From assembly GCA_024653345.1 (NCBI GenBank), contig JANLFV010000002.1:147881-211880 (forward strand): a stretch of DNA of 64,000 nucleotides, written 5' to 3'. Under the pieces are notes generated by a model. It saw only the letters and a program-made list of their open reading frames with translations, was not told the origin of the DNA and ran no database searches. Of this stretch, positions 22,391-30,506 are shown piece by piece. The DNA is from Candidatus Acetothermia bacterium (lineage in GTDB: Bacteria; Bipolaricaulota; Bipolaricaulia; RBG-16-55-9; JANLFV01). Both the position numbers and the translations under genes were made by a program. Within the stretch, counting starts at the first letter, position 1. Each line of letters opens with the position of its first letter.

Positions 22391-24797
22391 CTTGAGCCTC
22401 CTTTTCACAGTCGGTTTGGATTAAGCTAGGATCAAGGCCCGGATTGGGGTTTAGCACAGCTCTTCTTGTGGGCCTCACCTCCTTCCTGCCCCAGGCCCAA
22501 GCCCAGGCCCTCTCCCTCAGGAACCCGGGCTCCCAGGTGACGAGGATCGCCGGGATGACGGTGAAGGCCGAGGCGGCGCTGATGACCATGGTCAGGGCGA
22601 TCAAGAACCCGAAGTTGGCCGTCCCCTTAAAGGTGGAGAACAAAAGGACGGCGAAGCCCAAGGCCAAGGCCAGGGCGTTGTAGGCGATCCCCCGCCCGGC
22701 GGTCTGGATCGTCCTCTCCAGGGCCCCCTTCGGCTCGAGGCCCTCACGATACTCCCGTCGGAAGCGGCTCAGGAAGTGGATGGCGTAGTCGATCCCGATC
22801 CCGATGGCGATCGAGCTGACCATCAGGGTCGCCATGTCGAGCGGGGTGTTGGAGAAGCCCATGAGCCCGAAGTTGATCATGATCGTCAGGACCAACGGGA
22901 TGAGGCTGATCAAGCTGGCGACGAGCGAGCCCATGAGCAAGGCCACGATCAGCCCCGAGGCCAGGATCGAGGTCACCAGGCTGGTGATCTGGCTGGTGAT
23001 GATCTTGGAGAAGAGGCTCGCCCCGACCCTGGTCGAGCCGACCATCTCCGCGCGGATGTCCCTGAAGTGCTCGTCGAGGTAGCGCTGGACTTCGCGGGCC
23101 AGCTCCACCCGCTCGGTGCTCCCGACGGAGCTGTAGAGCCCGATGGCTTCCCCGGCGGAGAAGTCGCCCAGAGCCATATTCCCCAGCTTCCCGCCCTGGA
23201 AGGTGAAGAGCAACAGGAGCTGAGCCACGAGCTTCCGGTCGTCGGGGATGGCGTAATAGCTGGGGTCGTCGGCGTGGAACTTCTGGTTCATCTCCCGGAC
23301 CAGGTCGGCCAGCGAGGACGTCTTATTGATCCTGACGCCCGGCTTCGTCTCGAGCCACTCCTCGAAGGCCACGATCCGCTTCAATAGCTCCGGGTCCTTC
23401 AGGCCGTCGCGCCTGCCGGTGTCGAACTCCACGATCACCTGCTCGATCCCCGAGAAGTGCTCGTCCATCACATTGAGGGCCTGGACGATCGGGTGGTCCT
23501 GGCCGAGGAACTCCTGCTGGGAGGTCTCGACCCGGACGAGCGCGGTCCCGACGGCGAAGGCAATCAAGACGGCCAGGGAGGCGATGAGGACGGCCCTCCG
23601 GTGGCGGGCCACGAGCCGCCCGATCAGCCCGAGCCAGCCGCTCAGGCTCAGTCTGCTCGCGCCCGTGCGCGTCCGGGGCTTCCTCGCCCGGCGGGGGACC
23701 GGGAGGAGAGCGAGCATTGCCGGAAGGAGGGCGAGCGAGAGGGCCATCGCCACCAGGACCCCGAAGGCGGTGAAGAGCCCGAACTGCCGCTGGGGGATCA
23801 AGAAGGAGTTCATCAGCGAGAGGAAGCCCGCGACGGTGGTGAGCCCGGCCATCGCGACCGGGGAGGCCATCAGCAGGGCCGTATCGATGACCGCCTCCCG
23901 CTTGGCCTTCCCCGCGGCGAGCTCCTCATAGTATTTGTTCAGGACATGGATGGCGTAGGCGATCCCGATCGCCATCAGGATCACCGGCATGATGAAGGAC
24001 ATGATCGTGAAGGGGACCTTCAGGGCGGCCATCGCCCCCACGGCCCAGACGGTGCTCAAGGAGACGACGAGCAAGGGCAAGAGGACCCCGCGGAGGCTGA
24101 AGAAGCTCAGGTAGAGGACGGCGACGATCATGAGGATCACGATCGGGAGCATCATCCTTAGGTCCCGGCCCATCGACTCCGAGAGGACCAGGCTCATGTA
24201 GGGGAGCCCGGCGATGTAGATCCTCTCCGGGCCATCCTTGTAGCGCTCGACGATCTCCACCACCCGCTTGGCCACGGCCGTCTGGTCCGCGTCCTTCTTC
24301 AGCTTGAGCGCGAGCACCCCGGCCTTCCCGTCGCTGGAGACGATGTAGTCCCGAAGCAGCCGGCTCCCCAGGGCTCTCTGCCTATACTCTTCCATCGCCT
24401 CGGGGGTCTTTGGGACCTCCTTCCCCGGGGCGGCGGGGCCCACGACCAGGGCCGCCTCGGTCCCGGTGATCACCTGGGCGTTGAGGGGGTCGGTCACCTC
24501 ATCGACGCCGATGATCTGCTCGAACTCCTCCCGCATGGCCTTGATCTTCTCCAGGGTCGAGACCTTGAAGATCGTGTCCTCGGCTACGACGGCGACCATG
24601 AGGGAGGTCTGGGAGCCGTAGCGGTCCTCTGCCCGGTCCATCGCCCGGACCGCGGGGTCGTCCCGGGAAATATACTCCTTGAAATCAGTGAGGGTGGTGA
24701 TCCCGGGGATCGCGGCCGCGAAGCCAAGGGTAATGGCCAGGACGATCAGGACCACCGTCCGGGGATGGTCGACGATCCACTCGACGATCTTGCGCAT
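22374..24797 (-). CDS. RND superfamily (MMPL-type) exporter
   Basis: An 807-aa integral membrane exporter with two duplicated halves, each with one segment, a large extracytoplasmic domain, and five further segments. TM4-like motifs GIAYAIHVLNKYYEE near residue 270 and GIGIDYAIHFLSRFRREY near 680 carry the conserved Gly-Asp/His type residues of proton-driven RND/MMPL pumps. The N-terminus reads MRKIVEWIVDHPRTVVLIVL. Substrates of this clade are often lipids or hydrophobic molecules. It starts in a TGATG overlap with the secreted gene upstream and is followed by the LolA-like partner, under TetR control. Confidence 0.88.
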   Translation of the reverse strand: MRKIVEWIVDHPRTVVLIVLAITLGFAAAIPGITTLTDFKEYISRDDPAVRAMDRAEDRYGSQTSLMVAVVAEDTIFKVSTLEKIKAMREEFEQIIGVDEVTDPLNAQVITGTEAALVVGPAAPGKEVPKTPEAMEEYRQRALGSRLLRDYIVSSDGKAGVLALKLKKDADQTAVAKRVVEIVERYKDGPERIYIAGLPYMSLVLSESMGRDLRMMLPIVILMIVAVLYLSFFSLRGVLLPLLVVSLSTVWAVGAMAALKVPFTIMSFIMPVILMAIGIAYAIHVLNKYYEELAAGKAKREAVIDTALLMASPVAMAGLTTVAGFLSLMNSFLIPQRQFGLFTAFGVLVAMALSLALLPAMLALLPVPRRARKPRTRTGASRLSLSGWLGLIGRLVARHRRAVLIASLAVLIAFAVGTALVRVETSQQEFLGQDHPIVQALNVMDEHFSGIEQVIVEFDTGRRDGLKDPELLKRIVAFEEWLETKPGVRINKTSSLADLVREMNQKFHADDPSYYAIPDDRKLVAQLLLLFTFQGGKLGNMALGDFSAGEAIGLYSSVGSTERVELAREVQRYLDEHFRDIRAEMVGSTRVGASLFSKIITSQITSLVTSILASGLIVALLMGSLVASLISLIPLVLTIMINFGLMGFSNTPLDMATLMVSSIAIGIGIDYAIHFLSRFRREYREGLEPKGALERTIQTAGRGIAYNALALALGFAVLLFSTFKGTANFGFLIALTMVISAASAFTVIPAILVTWEPGFLRERAWAWAWGRKEVRPTRRAVLNPNPGLDPSLIQTDCEKEAQDEGKT

Positions 24798-25294
24798 CAG
24801 AGCCAGCCCTCCCTGATGAAGATGGTCGCGAAGATCCCGGGCAAAGCGTCGTCAGTCACATCGACGGCCCTCAGCCTCCCTTGCGCGCCACTGTTCACGA
24901 TCCCTTTGATGAGCGCCACCGCTTGGCGCAGCTCGAGGGAGATCTCGGGGAATGGCCTCGTGGCTATCCAGACTTGGTTCACCGTGCCGTCCTCGACCCC
25001 TCGGGGGACGATGACAATGATGTCGTATCGCCTATCGGGCCGCTGACCCCGGAGCGGGTCGTCGAAGCTCGAGGCCACACTGACGCTTCTGGCCGCAAGG
25101 TCGAAGAGCCCGGTCCGCCTCACGGCCCGGGCAAAGAGCTCGACCGCCATCGAAGCGGCGAAGCTCCTCGTCTCATCGACCACAAGGAGCTTGAACTGTT
25201 CCGGCTGCTCCTCCCGCCCACCGGCTCTCGGCCCTCCCAGGGCAACGAGGGCCAAGAGGAAGACGCTCAAGAGCACCAATGCTCTTCTAGCCAT
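24797..25294 (-). CDS. Secreted protein of the RND operon, unknown
   Basis: About 165 aa from ATG 25294, which has AAGGAGG upstream. A signal peptide (ALVLLSVFLLALVALGG) is followed by an alpha/beta domain with FKLLVVDETRSFAASMAVEL, YDIIVIVPRGVEDGTVNQVW and LRQAVALIKGIVNSG. I do not recognise the family, though the pattern suggests a small Rossmann-like periplasmic component. Its stop overlaps the start of the exporter gene, so the stoichiometry is probably coupled. It could be an accessory or periplasmic adaptor of the pump. Confidence 0.65.
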   Translation of the reverse strand: MARRALVLLSVFLLALVALGGPRAGGREEQPEQFKLLVVDETRSFAASMAVELFARAVRRTGLFDLAARSVSVASSFDDPLRGQRPDRRYDIIVIVPRGVEDGTVNQVWIATRPFPEISLELRQAVALIKGIVNSGAQGRLRAVDVTDDALPGIFATIFIREGWL

Positions 25295-25296
25295 CT

Positions 25297-25887
25297 CTAT
25301 CCTCCTTCCAGGGTGATCCCTCTCCAAATGAACTTTGCCAGCTCCTCGGGGGCCTCGCGGAAGAGCTGTTGAGACTCCTCAGGGCTGCAGATCATGCTGC
25401 AATGGGTGACCGACTCCACCGCGCCGAAGAGAGCGTGCGCAATGATACGGGGGTTGCATTCCCTGAGCAAGCCGTTCTCGATCCCCTCGCGGAGCAGTTC
25501 CTCGACGTAGGCGACGATCTCGCGGTAGAGCTCGAGCGGCTCCGCGCCGGGGTGCTCGAGGAGCTTGAACCGCTCCCGCTGGAGGACGCGTATCAACTCC
25601 TGGCGCTCCTCGAGCCTGGCGAAGTGCTCTTTCAGGATTTGGCGGATCTGCTCCACGACGGGCAGGCCGCTCCGCCGCAGGTGCTGGTAGAACTCCTTCA
25701 GTCTGGTGAACTCGGCCTCGAAGATGTCGATCAGGATGGCCTCCTTGTTCGCGAAGTAGTTGTAGATCGTGCCTACGGCCACGCCAGCCCGCTCGGCGAT
25801 CTCGTCGGCTCGGGCCTCGGAGAAGCCCTTCTCCGCGAAGACGCTGATCGCCGCGTCCCTGATCCGCTCGCGCTTATCTTCCTTCAT
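25297..25887 (-). CDS. TetR family regulator of the RND operon
   Basis: About 196 aa. The N-terminal helix-turn-helix reads IRDAAISVFAEKGFSEARAD, then RAGVAVGTIYNYFANKEAIL, the standard TetR signature. The C-terminal ligand domain has FARLEERQELIRVLQRERFK and RIIAHALFGAVESVTHC. The start at ATG 25887 (MKEDKRERI) is preferred because the longer frame would begin inside the operator and before the likely transcript start. It is the first gene of the operon with the secreted protein, pump and LolA-like gene, so it most likely represses itself and the pump. Confidence 0.88.
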   Translation of the reverse strand: MKEDKRERIRDAAISVFAEKGFSEARADEIAERAGVAVGTIYNYFANKEAILIDIFEAEFTRLKEFYQHLRRSGLPVVEQIRQILKEHFARLEERQELIRVLQRERFKLLEHPGAEPLELYREIVAYVEELLREGIENGLLRECNPRIIAHALFGAVESVTHCSMICSPEESQQLFREAPEELAKFIWRGITLEGG

Positions 25888-25894
25888 CGCCCAC

Positions 25895-25910
25895 GAATGA
25901 ACGCTCATTC
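25895..25910. promoter_or_regulatory. TetR operator (16-bp dyad)
   Basis: GAATGA-ACGC-TCATTC is a perfect 6-bp inverted repeat overlapping the predicted transcript start of the tetR operon. It resembles known TetR-family operators. Confidence 0.75.
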
Positions 25911-25913
25911 AAG

Positions 25914-25942
25914 ATTATACCGAGGGCTCGCCCGCGCTGCAA
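25914..25942 (-). promoter_or_regulatory. Promoter of tetR-RND operon
   Basis: On the minus strand: TTGCAG (25937-25942), 17 bp, TATAAT (25914-25919). The operator dyad lies 3 bp downstream, so binding would block initiation. Confidence 0.65.
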
Positions 25943-26190
25943 TCCCCGGGGGAGGACGCTCGGAAAAGGCCGATCGCGGCTGGCCACTGCACGCGGACCT
26001 CGCGGAGATCCACCAGCCGAGCGGGTCGCTGTCGTCGTTTGGAGAGTTGGAACTTCGGCCCCAATCAGTGCGGCCCGGCGCACCCAAGCTTTGCGGGCTA
26101 GCTTGCCGAAGGCCGCGCGATGTCCCCCGAGTTTTCCTTTCAGTATAATCCAGTGACGAGCCGAGCTCAGGAAGCGGGAGGGAGGGACCT
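25943..26190 (+). other. Intergenic region, cyclase promoter
   Basis: Non-coding spacer between the divergent tetR and cyclase genes. A TATAAT box at 26144-26149 on the plus strand has only a weak -35 (ATGTCC-like) before it. The ribosome site GGGAGGGAGG precedes the TTG start at 26191. Confidence 0.45.
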
Positions 26191-28482
26191 TTGCCTGAAG
26201 AGAAGCGGCGACTAGCGAGCTTCATGCTCACCGATATGGCGGGCTACACCGCCTTGGCCCAGCGGGACGAGCGCCTGGCTCTGGAGCTGCTCGAGGAGCA
26301 GGCTCGCCTCCTGCGGCCCGTCTTCAACAAGCACGGCGGGCATGAGGTCAAGGCCACCGGCGACGGCTTCCTCGTCGAGTTCTCCAGCGCCCTGCAGGCG
26401 ACCCGCTGTGCCATCGAGATCCAGAAGGCCCTCGCGGAGAGGAATGCCGTCGTAGCCCCCGCCCGAAGGATCGCGATCCGCATCGGACTCCATGTCGGGG
26501 ATGCCGTCTACCGCGAGAGCGATGTCTTCGGGGACGCCGTCAACATCACCTCGCGAATCGAGCCGCTGGCCGAGCCGGGCGGGATCTGTCTCTCCCAACA
26601 GGTCTACGATCAGGTGTGGAATAAGCTCGAGATGCCCCTGGTGAGCCTGGGAAAGCAGGTGTTGAAGAACGTGCAGCTGCCAATGGAGGTTTACCGCGTC
26701 GTCTTCCCCTGGGAGGGAGAGTCTCCAGGGGCAGCCGCGCGGGTGGAGAAGACGAGGATCGCCGTGATCCCCCTGGTGAACATCAGCCCGGACCCGCTGG
26801 ACGAGTATTTCACCGACGGGATGACCGAGGAGCTGATCTACCGGCTCTCGAAGATTCGGGAGTTGAAGGTCATCGCCCAGACCTCAGTGATGCGCTACAA
26901 GGGCGCGGAGAAGACGGTGTCCGAGATCGGCAGGGAATTGAGAGTGGGGACGGTGCTGGAGGGGGCGGTCCGCAAGGCAGACAACAAGCTCAGGATCACC
27001 GTGCAACTGGTCGATGTGCAGAGCGAGGAGTACCTCTGGTCGGAGCTCTACGAGCGGACGCTCGAGGACGTCTTCGCGATCCAGGACGACATAGCGCAAA
27101 GGGTAGCTGAAGCGCTCCAGGTGCAACTGCTGGGCGAGCATAGGAAGCAGCTTGCAAGGCGCAGGGCCCCGAACGTCGGCGCTTACACCCTATACTTGAC
27201 AGGCCGGCAGCTCTGGGGCATGCGCCTTGAGGAGCCACTGAGGATGGCGCTGGAGCAGTTCCAGCAGGCGATCGAGCTCGACCCCGGCTATGCGCTCGCT
27301 TACACTGGCCTCGCTGACTGCTACAGCGTCATGGTCAACTGGGGCTTCGTTCCTGGCCGAGAGGGCTATCCGAAGGCCAAAGAGGCTGTCCTCAAGGCGC
27401 TGGAGCTAGACGACAACCTCGCCGAGGCCCACGCCTCGTTGGCGCTGATCCAGTGGGAATACGAGCGCAAGCTCGCCGAAGCCGAGGCGGAGTTCAAGCA
27501 GGCGCTCGAGCTGAACCCCAACTACGCTCCAGCTCATCACTGGTATGCGCTCCTACTGCATCGGGCCGGGCGGAACGAAGAAGCCCTCGCGGAGCTTGAG
27601 AAGGCCCTGGACCTGGACCCCCTCTCTCCGATCATCAACTCCTGGTTCGGGAGCGTGCTCCAATCGGTGGGCCGGCTCGAGGAGGCGAAGGAGCAATATC
27701 GGCGGACGCTCGAGCTTGCCCCGGGCTTCGTCCACGCCCATCTGGGCTTGGGGGAGCTGAAGTGGCTCTCCTGGGACTGGAAGGGCGCGGAGAAGGAGAT
27801 CAAGCGGGCTATTCAGCTCGCCCCGGACAGCCCCTTGGGCCACATCGGGTATGCCTACCACCTGATGGCCCTGGGCCGAACTGCAGACAGCCTGGCTGAA
27901 ATGGAGAAGGCGATCGCGCTCAATCCACGCTCGGTCCCCACGCTTCTCGCGGCCGGGACGGTCCTCTACCACGCCAGGAGGTATGAGGAGGCGCTCGCCC
28001 GCTTGGACCAGGCGTTGGAGGAAGATCCCCAGGCTGCGAAGGCCCATCTATTCCGCGGCCTGGCCTACGCCAGGATCTCCCGAGGGAAGGAGGCGGTCGC
28101 GGAATTGGACAAGGCTGAGGAGTTGGCCGGCGGCTCAGATCAGCAGCTCTCCCTCTGGGCATGTGCGGGGCGGGGGATCGCCTTCGCCCAGATGGGGAGA
28201 AGAAGCGAGGCCGAGGCGGCGCTCGCTGAGCTCATGAGTAGACCGAGGCAGATCGATCGCGCCTCGCTCATCGGGCTGCTCCACTTCCGCCTCGGCCAGA
28301 GCGACGAGGGCTTCACCTGGGCGGAGAGGGCCTGGGAGGAGCACGACCCCGGCCTGCTCTGGCTGAGGATCGACCCGCTTCTGGACGAGCTGCGGGCTGA
28401 TCAGAGATACCTTGCCCTGATGGACAGGATGGGCTTGCCACCTGACGAGCCAAGGCCGGCCGCTGACACTCTGGCGGTCTAG
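26191..28482 (+). CDS. Class III adenylate/guanylate cyclase with TolB-like and TPR domains
   Basis: A 763-aa soluble protein. Residues 8-170 form a class III nucleotide cyclase domain with the metal aspartates in FMLTDMAGYT and KATGDGFLVEF, plus the transition-state Asn and Arg in DVFGDAVNITSRIEP, so it should be active. Residues 188-315 are a TolB-N-like/FlgO-like alpha/beta domain starting TRIAVIPLVNISPDPLDEYF. Residues 325-730 hold about ten TPR repeats (e.g. ALEQFQQAIELDPGYALAY). The architecture is common in Rhizobiales and other lineages. The start is TTG 26191 with a strong GGGAGGGAGG. It faces a cyclic-nucleotide-binding gene across a hairpin, suggesting a signalling pair. Confidence 0.88.
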   Translation: MPEEKRRLASFMLTDMAGYTALAQRDERLALELLEEQARLLRPVFNKHGGHEVKATGDGFLVEFSSALQATRCAIEIQKALAERNAVVAPARRIAIRIGLHVGDAVYRESDVFGDAVNITSRIEPLAEPGGICLSQQVYDQVWNKLEMPLVSLGKQVLKNVQLPMEVYRVVFPWEGESPGAAARVEKTRIAVIPLVNISPDPLDEYFTDGMTEELIYRLSKIRELKVIAQTSVMRYKGAEKTVSEIGRELRVGTVLEGAVRKADNKLRITVQLVDVQSEEYLWSELYERTLEDVFAIQDDIAQRVAEALQVQLLGEHRKQLARRRAPNVGAYTLYLTGRQLWGMRLEEPLRMALEQFQQAIELDPGYALAYTGLADCYSVMVNWGFVPGREGYPKAKEAVLKALELDDNLAEAHASLALIQWEYERKLAEAEAEFKQALELNPNYAPAHHWYALLLHRAGRNEEALAELEKALDLDPLSPIINSWFGSVLQSVGRLEEAKEQYRRTLELAPGFVHAHLGLGELKWLSWDWKGAEKEIKRAIQLAPDSPLGHIGYAYHLMALGRTADSLAEMEKAIALNPRSVPTLLAAGTVLYHARRYEEALARLDQALEEDPQAAKAHLFRGLAYARISRGKEAVAELDKAEELAGGSDQQLSLWACAGRGIAFAQMGRRSEAEAALAELMSRPRQIDRASLIGLLHFRLGQSDEGFTWAERAWEEHDPGLLWLRIDPLLDELRADQRYLALMDRMGLPPDEPRPAADTLAV

Positions 28483-28497
28483 CGACCCTGAAGAGGC

Positions 28498-28527
28498 GCG
28501 CAGCCAAGCGAGCCGGCTTGGCTGCGC
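28498..28527. terminator. Hairpin between convergent signalling genes
   Basis: A perfect 11-bp stem (GCGCAGCCAAG with complement CTTGGCTGCGC) with an 8-nt loop, 15 nt after the cyclase stop and 41 nt from the stop of the convergent gene. No U-run follows. It may act in both directions. Confidence 0.55.
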
Positions 28528-28568
28528 TCAGGTAGCAGCCCCTGAATCACTACACCGCAGCAGGCAAG

Positions 28569-28991
28569 CTACTCGGAGAGGGCCATCTCTGTCTGGCGCA
28601 GGCGACGTGTCAGCTCGGTGATGACCTTCATGGCGATCTCGGGGTAGCTCTTCACCAAGGCCCTGAAATCCCAGTTGGTGAGCACGAGGCAGGTGGTCTT
28701 GACCGTGGGGATGACATCCGCGGAGCGAGGTGCTCCGTCTAGCACGGACATCTCCCCGAAGAACTGCCCGGAGCCGAGCGTCGAGAGGGTTCGGCCCCCC
28801 CTCTTCACCTCAACCTGGCCGTCGAGGACCAAGTAGAAGCCGATGTTGCTCTGCTCCCCCTCCCGGACGATCGGCTTGCCCGGCTCAAAGCTCCGCTCCT
28901 TGGCGGTCTTCAAGAGCGGCTCCAGCTCCTTCGCGGCAAAACCGGAGAACAGTGGAACCTCCTTCAGGAATTGAACAAGCTCCTTGGCCAT
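28569..28991 (-). CDS. Cyclic-nucleotide-binding domain protein
   Basis: About 140 aa, almost entirely one Crp/PKA-type cyclic nucleotide-binding domain. It shows VPLFSGFAAKELEPLLKTA, the barrel IVREGEQSNIGFYLVLDGQV, and the phosphate-binding cassette FGEMSVLDGAPRSADV (Glu and Arg present). A C-terminal helix follows; no DNA-binding helix-turn-helix is present. It is probably a stand-alone cAMP/cGMP sensor. The start at ATG 28991 is chosen because AAGGAGATGAGG precedes it. It is convergent with the cyclase gene, so it may sense that enzyme's product. Confidence 0.85.
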   Translation of the reverse strand: MAKELVQFLKEVPLFSGFAAKELEPLLKTAKERSFEPGKPIVREGEQSNIGFYLVLDGQVEVKRGGRTLSTLGSGQFFGEMSVLDGAPRSADVIPTVKTTCLVLTNWDFRALVKSYPEIAMKVITELTRRLRQTEMALSE

Positions 28992-29053
28992 TTCCTCATC
29001 TCCTTCCTGGTCTGGTGCGGCTGAGGGCAATGCCCTCCTCGTTGGAGCCCTGT

Positions 29054-29082
29054 ATGATATCATGGTGGCCAAGTTCGGTCAA
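29054..29082 (-). promoter_or_regulatory. Promoter of CNBD gene
   Basis: On the minus strand: TTGACC (29077-29082), 17 bp, TATCAT (29054-29059). Transcript start is about 29047, giving a 5' UTR of roughly 55 nt. Confidence 0.6.
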
Positions 29083-29284
29083 ACAACTGAGTTGCTCCGC
29101 TGAGACTGTCAGTAGAATGCGGAAGGAGCAGCGGACCCCGGGACCTGATGCCAATTGCCAGGGAGCGCGACCGGCCGGTCGACTGGCCAGCAGCGCAGGC
29201 GGTCCCTCAGTTCATGAAGCAGGAGAAGGAAGGGCCCTTCCCCTTACCCCCTTGTCCGGGACAGGCACGCGCTCGCTTTTCTTC

Positions 29285-29668
29285 TCAATCCTCAGGGGTG
29301 AAGTCTAGCTCCTCGACCATCCTCTTCGGGAAGATGGGGAGCCTCTCTTCTTCGTCCCCCTTGAGCCTGCGGATCTCCTTGAAGATCAGCTCGACGTATT
29401 CCCAGGCCATCAAGCCATACTTGACCGCGAGCTTGCTGTCCTTCAGCACAAACCTGGCCGACCCGCCAGGGGCAAGGCGGTAGCCGGCTAGAGCCTCGGT
29501 CTCCTTGATCACCCGGACGAGGCGTCTCTCCCTGTCAAAATGGCGGCCGCATTCGCAAACGAATGTGTCGCTCTCCCGGACGGACATGGCGTTCAGGATG
29601 GCGGTGGGGAAATCGATGAAGAGCGCATTGCCCTCTTCGTGGATCTGCTTGATGCACCTCACGGGCAT
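29285..29668 (-). CDS. Unknown protein with CxC motif
   Basis: A 127-aa protein, mixed alpha/beta, soluble. A C-x-C lies in SDTFVCECGRHFD near residue 40, perhaps a metal site together with C5 and H10 (VRCIKQIHEEG). The C-terminus is charged (KGDEEERLPIFPKRMVEEL). The ATG at 29668 has GGGAGGTG 6 nt upstream; the longer frame does not. No family is recognised. The gene appears monocistronic. Both neighbours have their own promoters. Confidence 0.6.
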   Translation of the reverse strand: MPVRCIKQIHEEGNALFIDFPTAILNAMSVRESDTFVCECGRHFDRERRLVRVIKETEALAGYRLAPGGSARFVLKDSKLAVKYGLMAWEYVELIFKEIRRLKGDEEERLPIFPKRMVEELDFTPED

Positions 29669-29920
29669 TCTCCCCACCTCCCGGCGTTGTCGAGCGATTC
29701 AGACGAGGTATACCCCACTGGGCCGACCTCGGTCAAGGCCCAAGGCGCCGTCGCGCATAGTAGCCAACTCATTTCACAAGCTAACACAGCCTGCCCCTGA
29801 AATCAATAGTTGCACTCGCTCGCAGCGAAGCGTAGGGCCGCGCTCGGCAGCCGCGGAGAGCCATTTGACTTCTGCACGAGATCTCTCTGATACTGAATCG
29901 GGTGCAAGAGGTGCGATAGA
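29669..29920. other. Intergenic region with promoter of 29921 gene
   Basis: About 250 bp between divergent genes. Contains TTGACT (29865-29870), 17 bp, TGATAC (29888-29893) on the plus strand. Nothing else recognisable. Confidence 0.5.
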
Positions 29921-30325
29921 ATGGGGGACAGAGCCGTGAAGCGTGCTAAGTGGTTGCTGGCCGTGGCTCCTGTAGTGGCGTTGCTCCTAGTCCTCGTGCT
30001 CCAGAGCGGGTCCAAAGGCGGCAGCTCGCCGGCGGACATCCTGGCGGTCGATGGCCACGTAACCTACCTGCGGATCCACGATGTGGGGACGGGCTATGGG
30101 CCATCGAACGACTTCCTCGATGTTGAAGTTGTGGTAGCGCTGGACAGCACTCCGAACCAGAGGTTCGGCTTTCAGCTCAGGCCGGATGCGAACCAGCTGG
30201 TGCATCAAGGGATGCTGGATCTGCTCCAGCAGGCGTTCCAATATAACTACATGGTCAGGCTGGAGTTCTACCAGGAGCCGGGGAGAAGCAACTCTGTGCT
30301 GTTCAGAGTGATGACTTGGAAGTAG
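29921..30325 (+). CDS. Membrane-anchored small protein, unknown
   Basis: A 134-aa protein with a single N-terminal hydrophobic segment (WLLAVAPVVALLLVLVLQSG), then a beta-rich domain containing VDGHVTYLRIHDVGTGYGPS and FLDVEVVVALDS. The second part has a helix (HQGMLDLLQQAFQYNY) and ends VRLEFYQEPGRSNSVLFRV. The family is not recognised; the length and fold suggest a small extracytoplasmic binding module. ATG 29921 follows AGAGGTG with 7-nt spacing, under its own promoter. It is followed 180 bp later by valS, which has a separate promoter. Confidence 0.62.
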   Translation: MGDRAVKRAKWLLAVAPVVALLLVLVLQSGSKGGSSPADILAVDGHVTYLRIHDVGTGYGPSNDFLDVEVVVALDSTPNQRFGFQLRPDANQLVHQGMLDLLQQAFQYNYMVRLEFYQEPGRSNSVLFRVMTWK

Positions 30326-30455
30326 GCCGCTCCCCAGCGTTGCGCTGAATCTAGTCTGAAGAAGGCAAGCTGCACCTCTTGCACCTGAGGCTGATGTTGA
30401 AGCGCTTGCAACCTTAGTTAGAAGGCCCCATAGCAGTATCCTCCGCGCTCTCTGC

Positions 30456-30484
30456 TTGCTCGCCCGCGCCCTGTCTGCTAAGAT
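30456..30484 (+). promoter_or_regulatory. Promoter of valS
   Basis: TTGCTC (30456-30461), 17 bp, TAAGAT (30479-30484). Transcript start is about 30491, leaving a short leader with GGAGAGAG. No T-box is present. Confidence 0.5.
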
Positions 30485-30506
30485 TTCGGCTGGAGAGAGA
30501 ACGGAT

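Noticed and set aside
30326-30506. T-box leader for valS
   Set aside because: No AGGGTGGNACCGCG sequence, and the leader after the predicted promoter is only about 16 nt.
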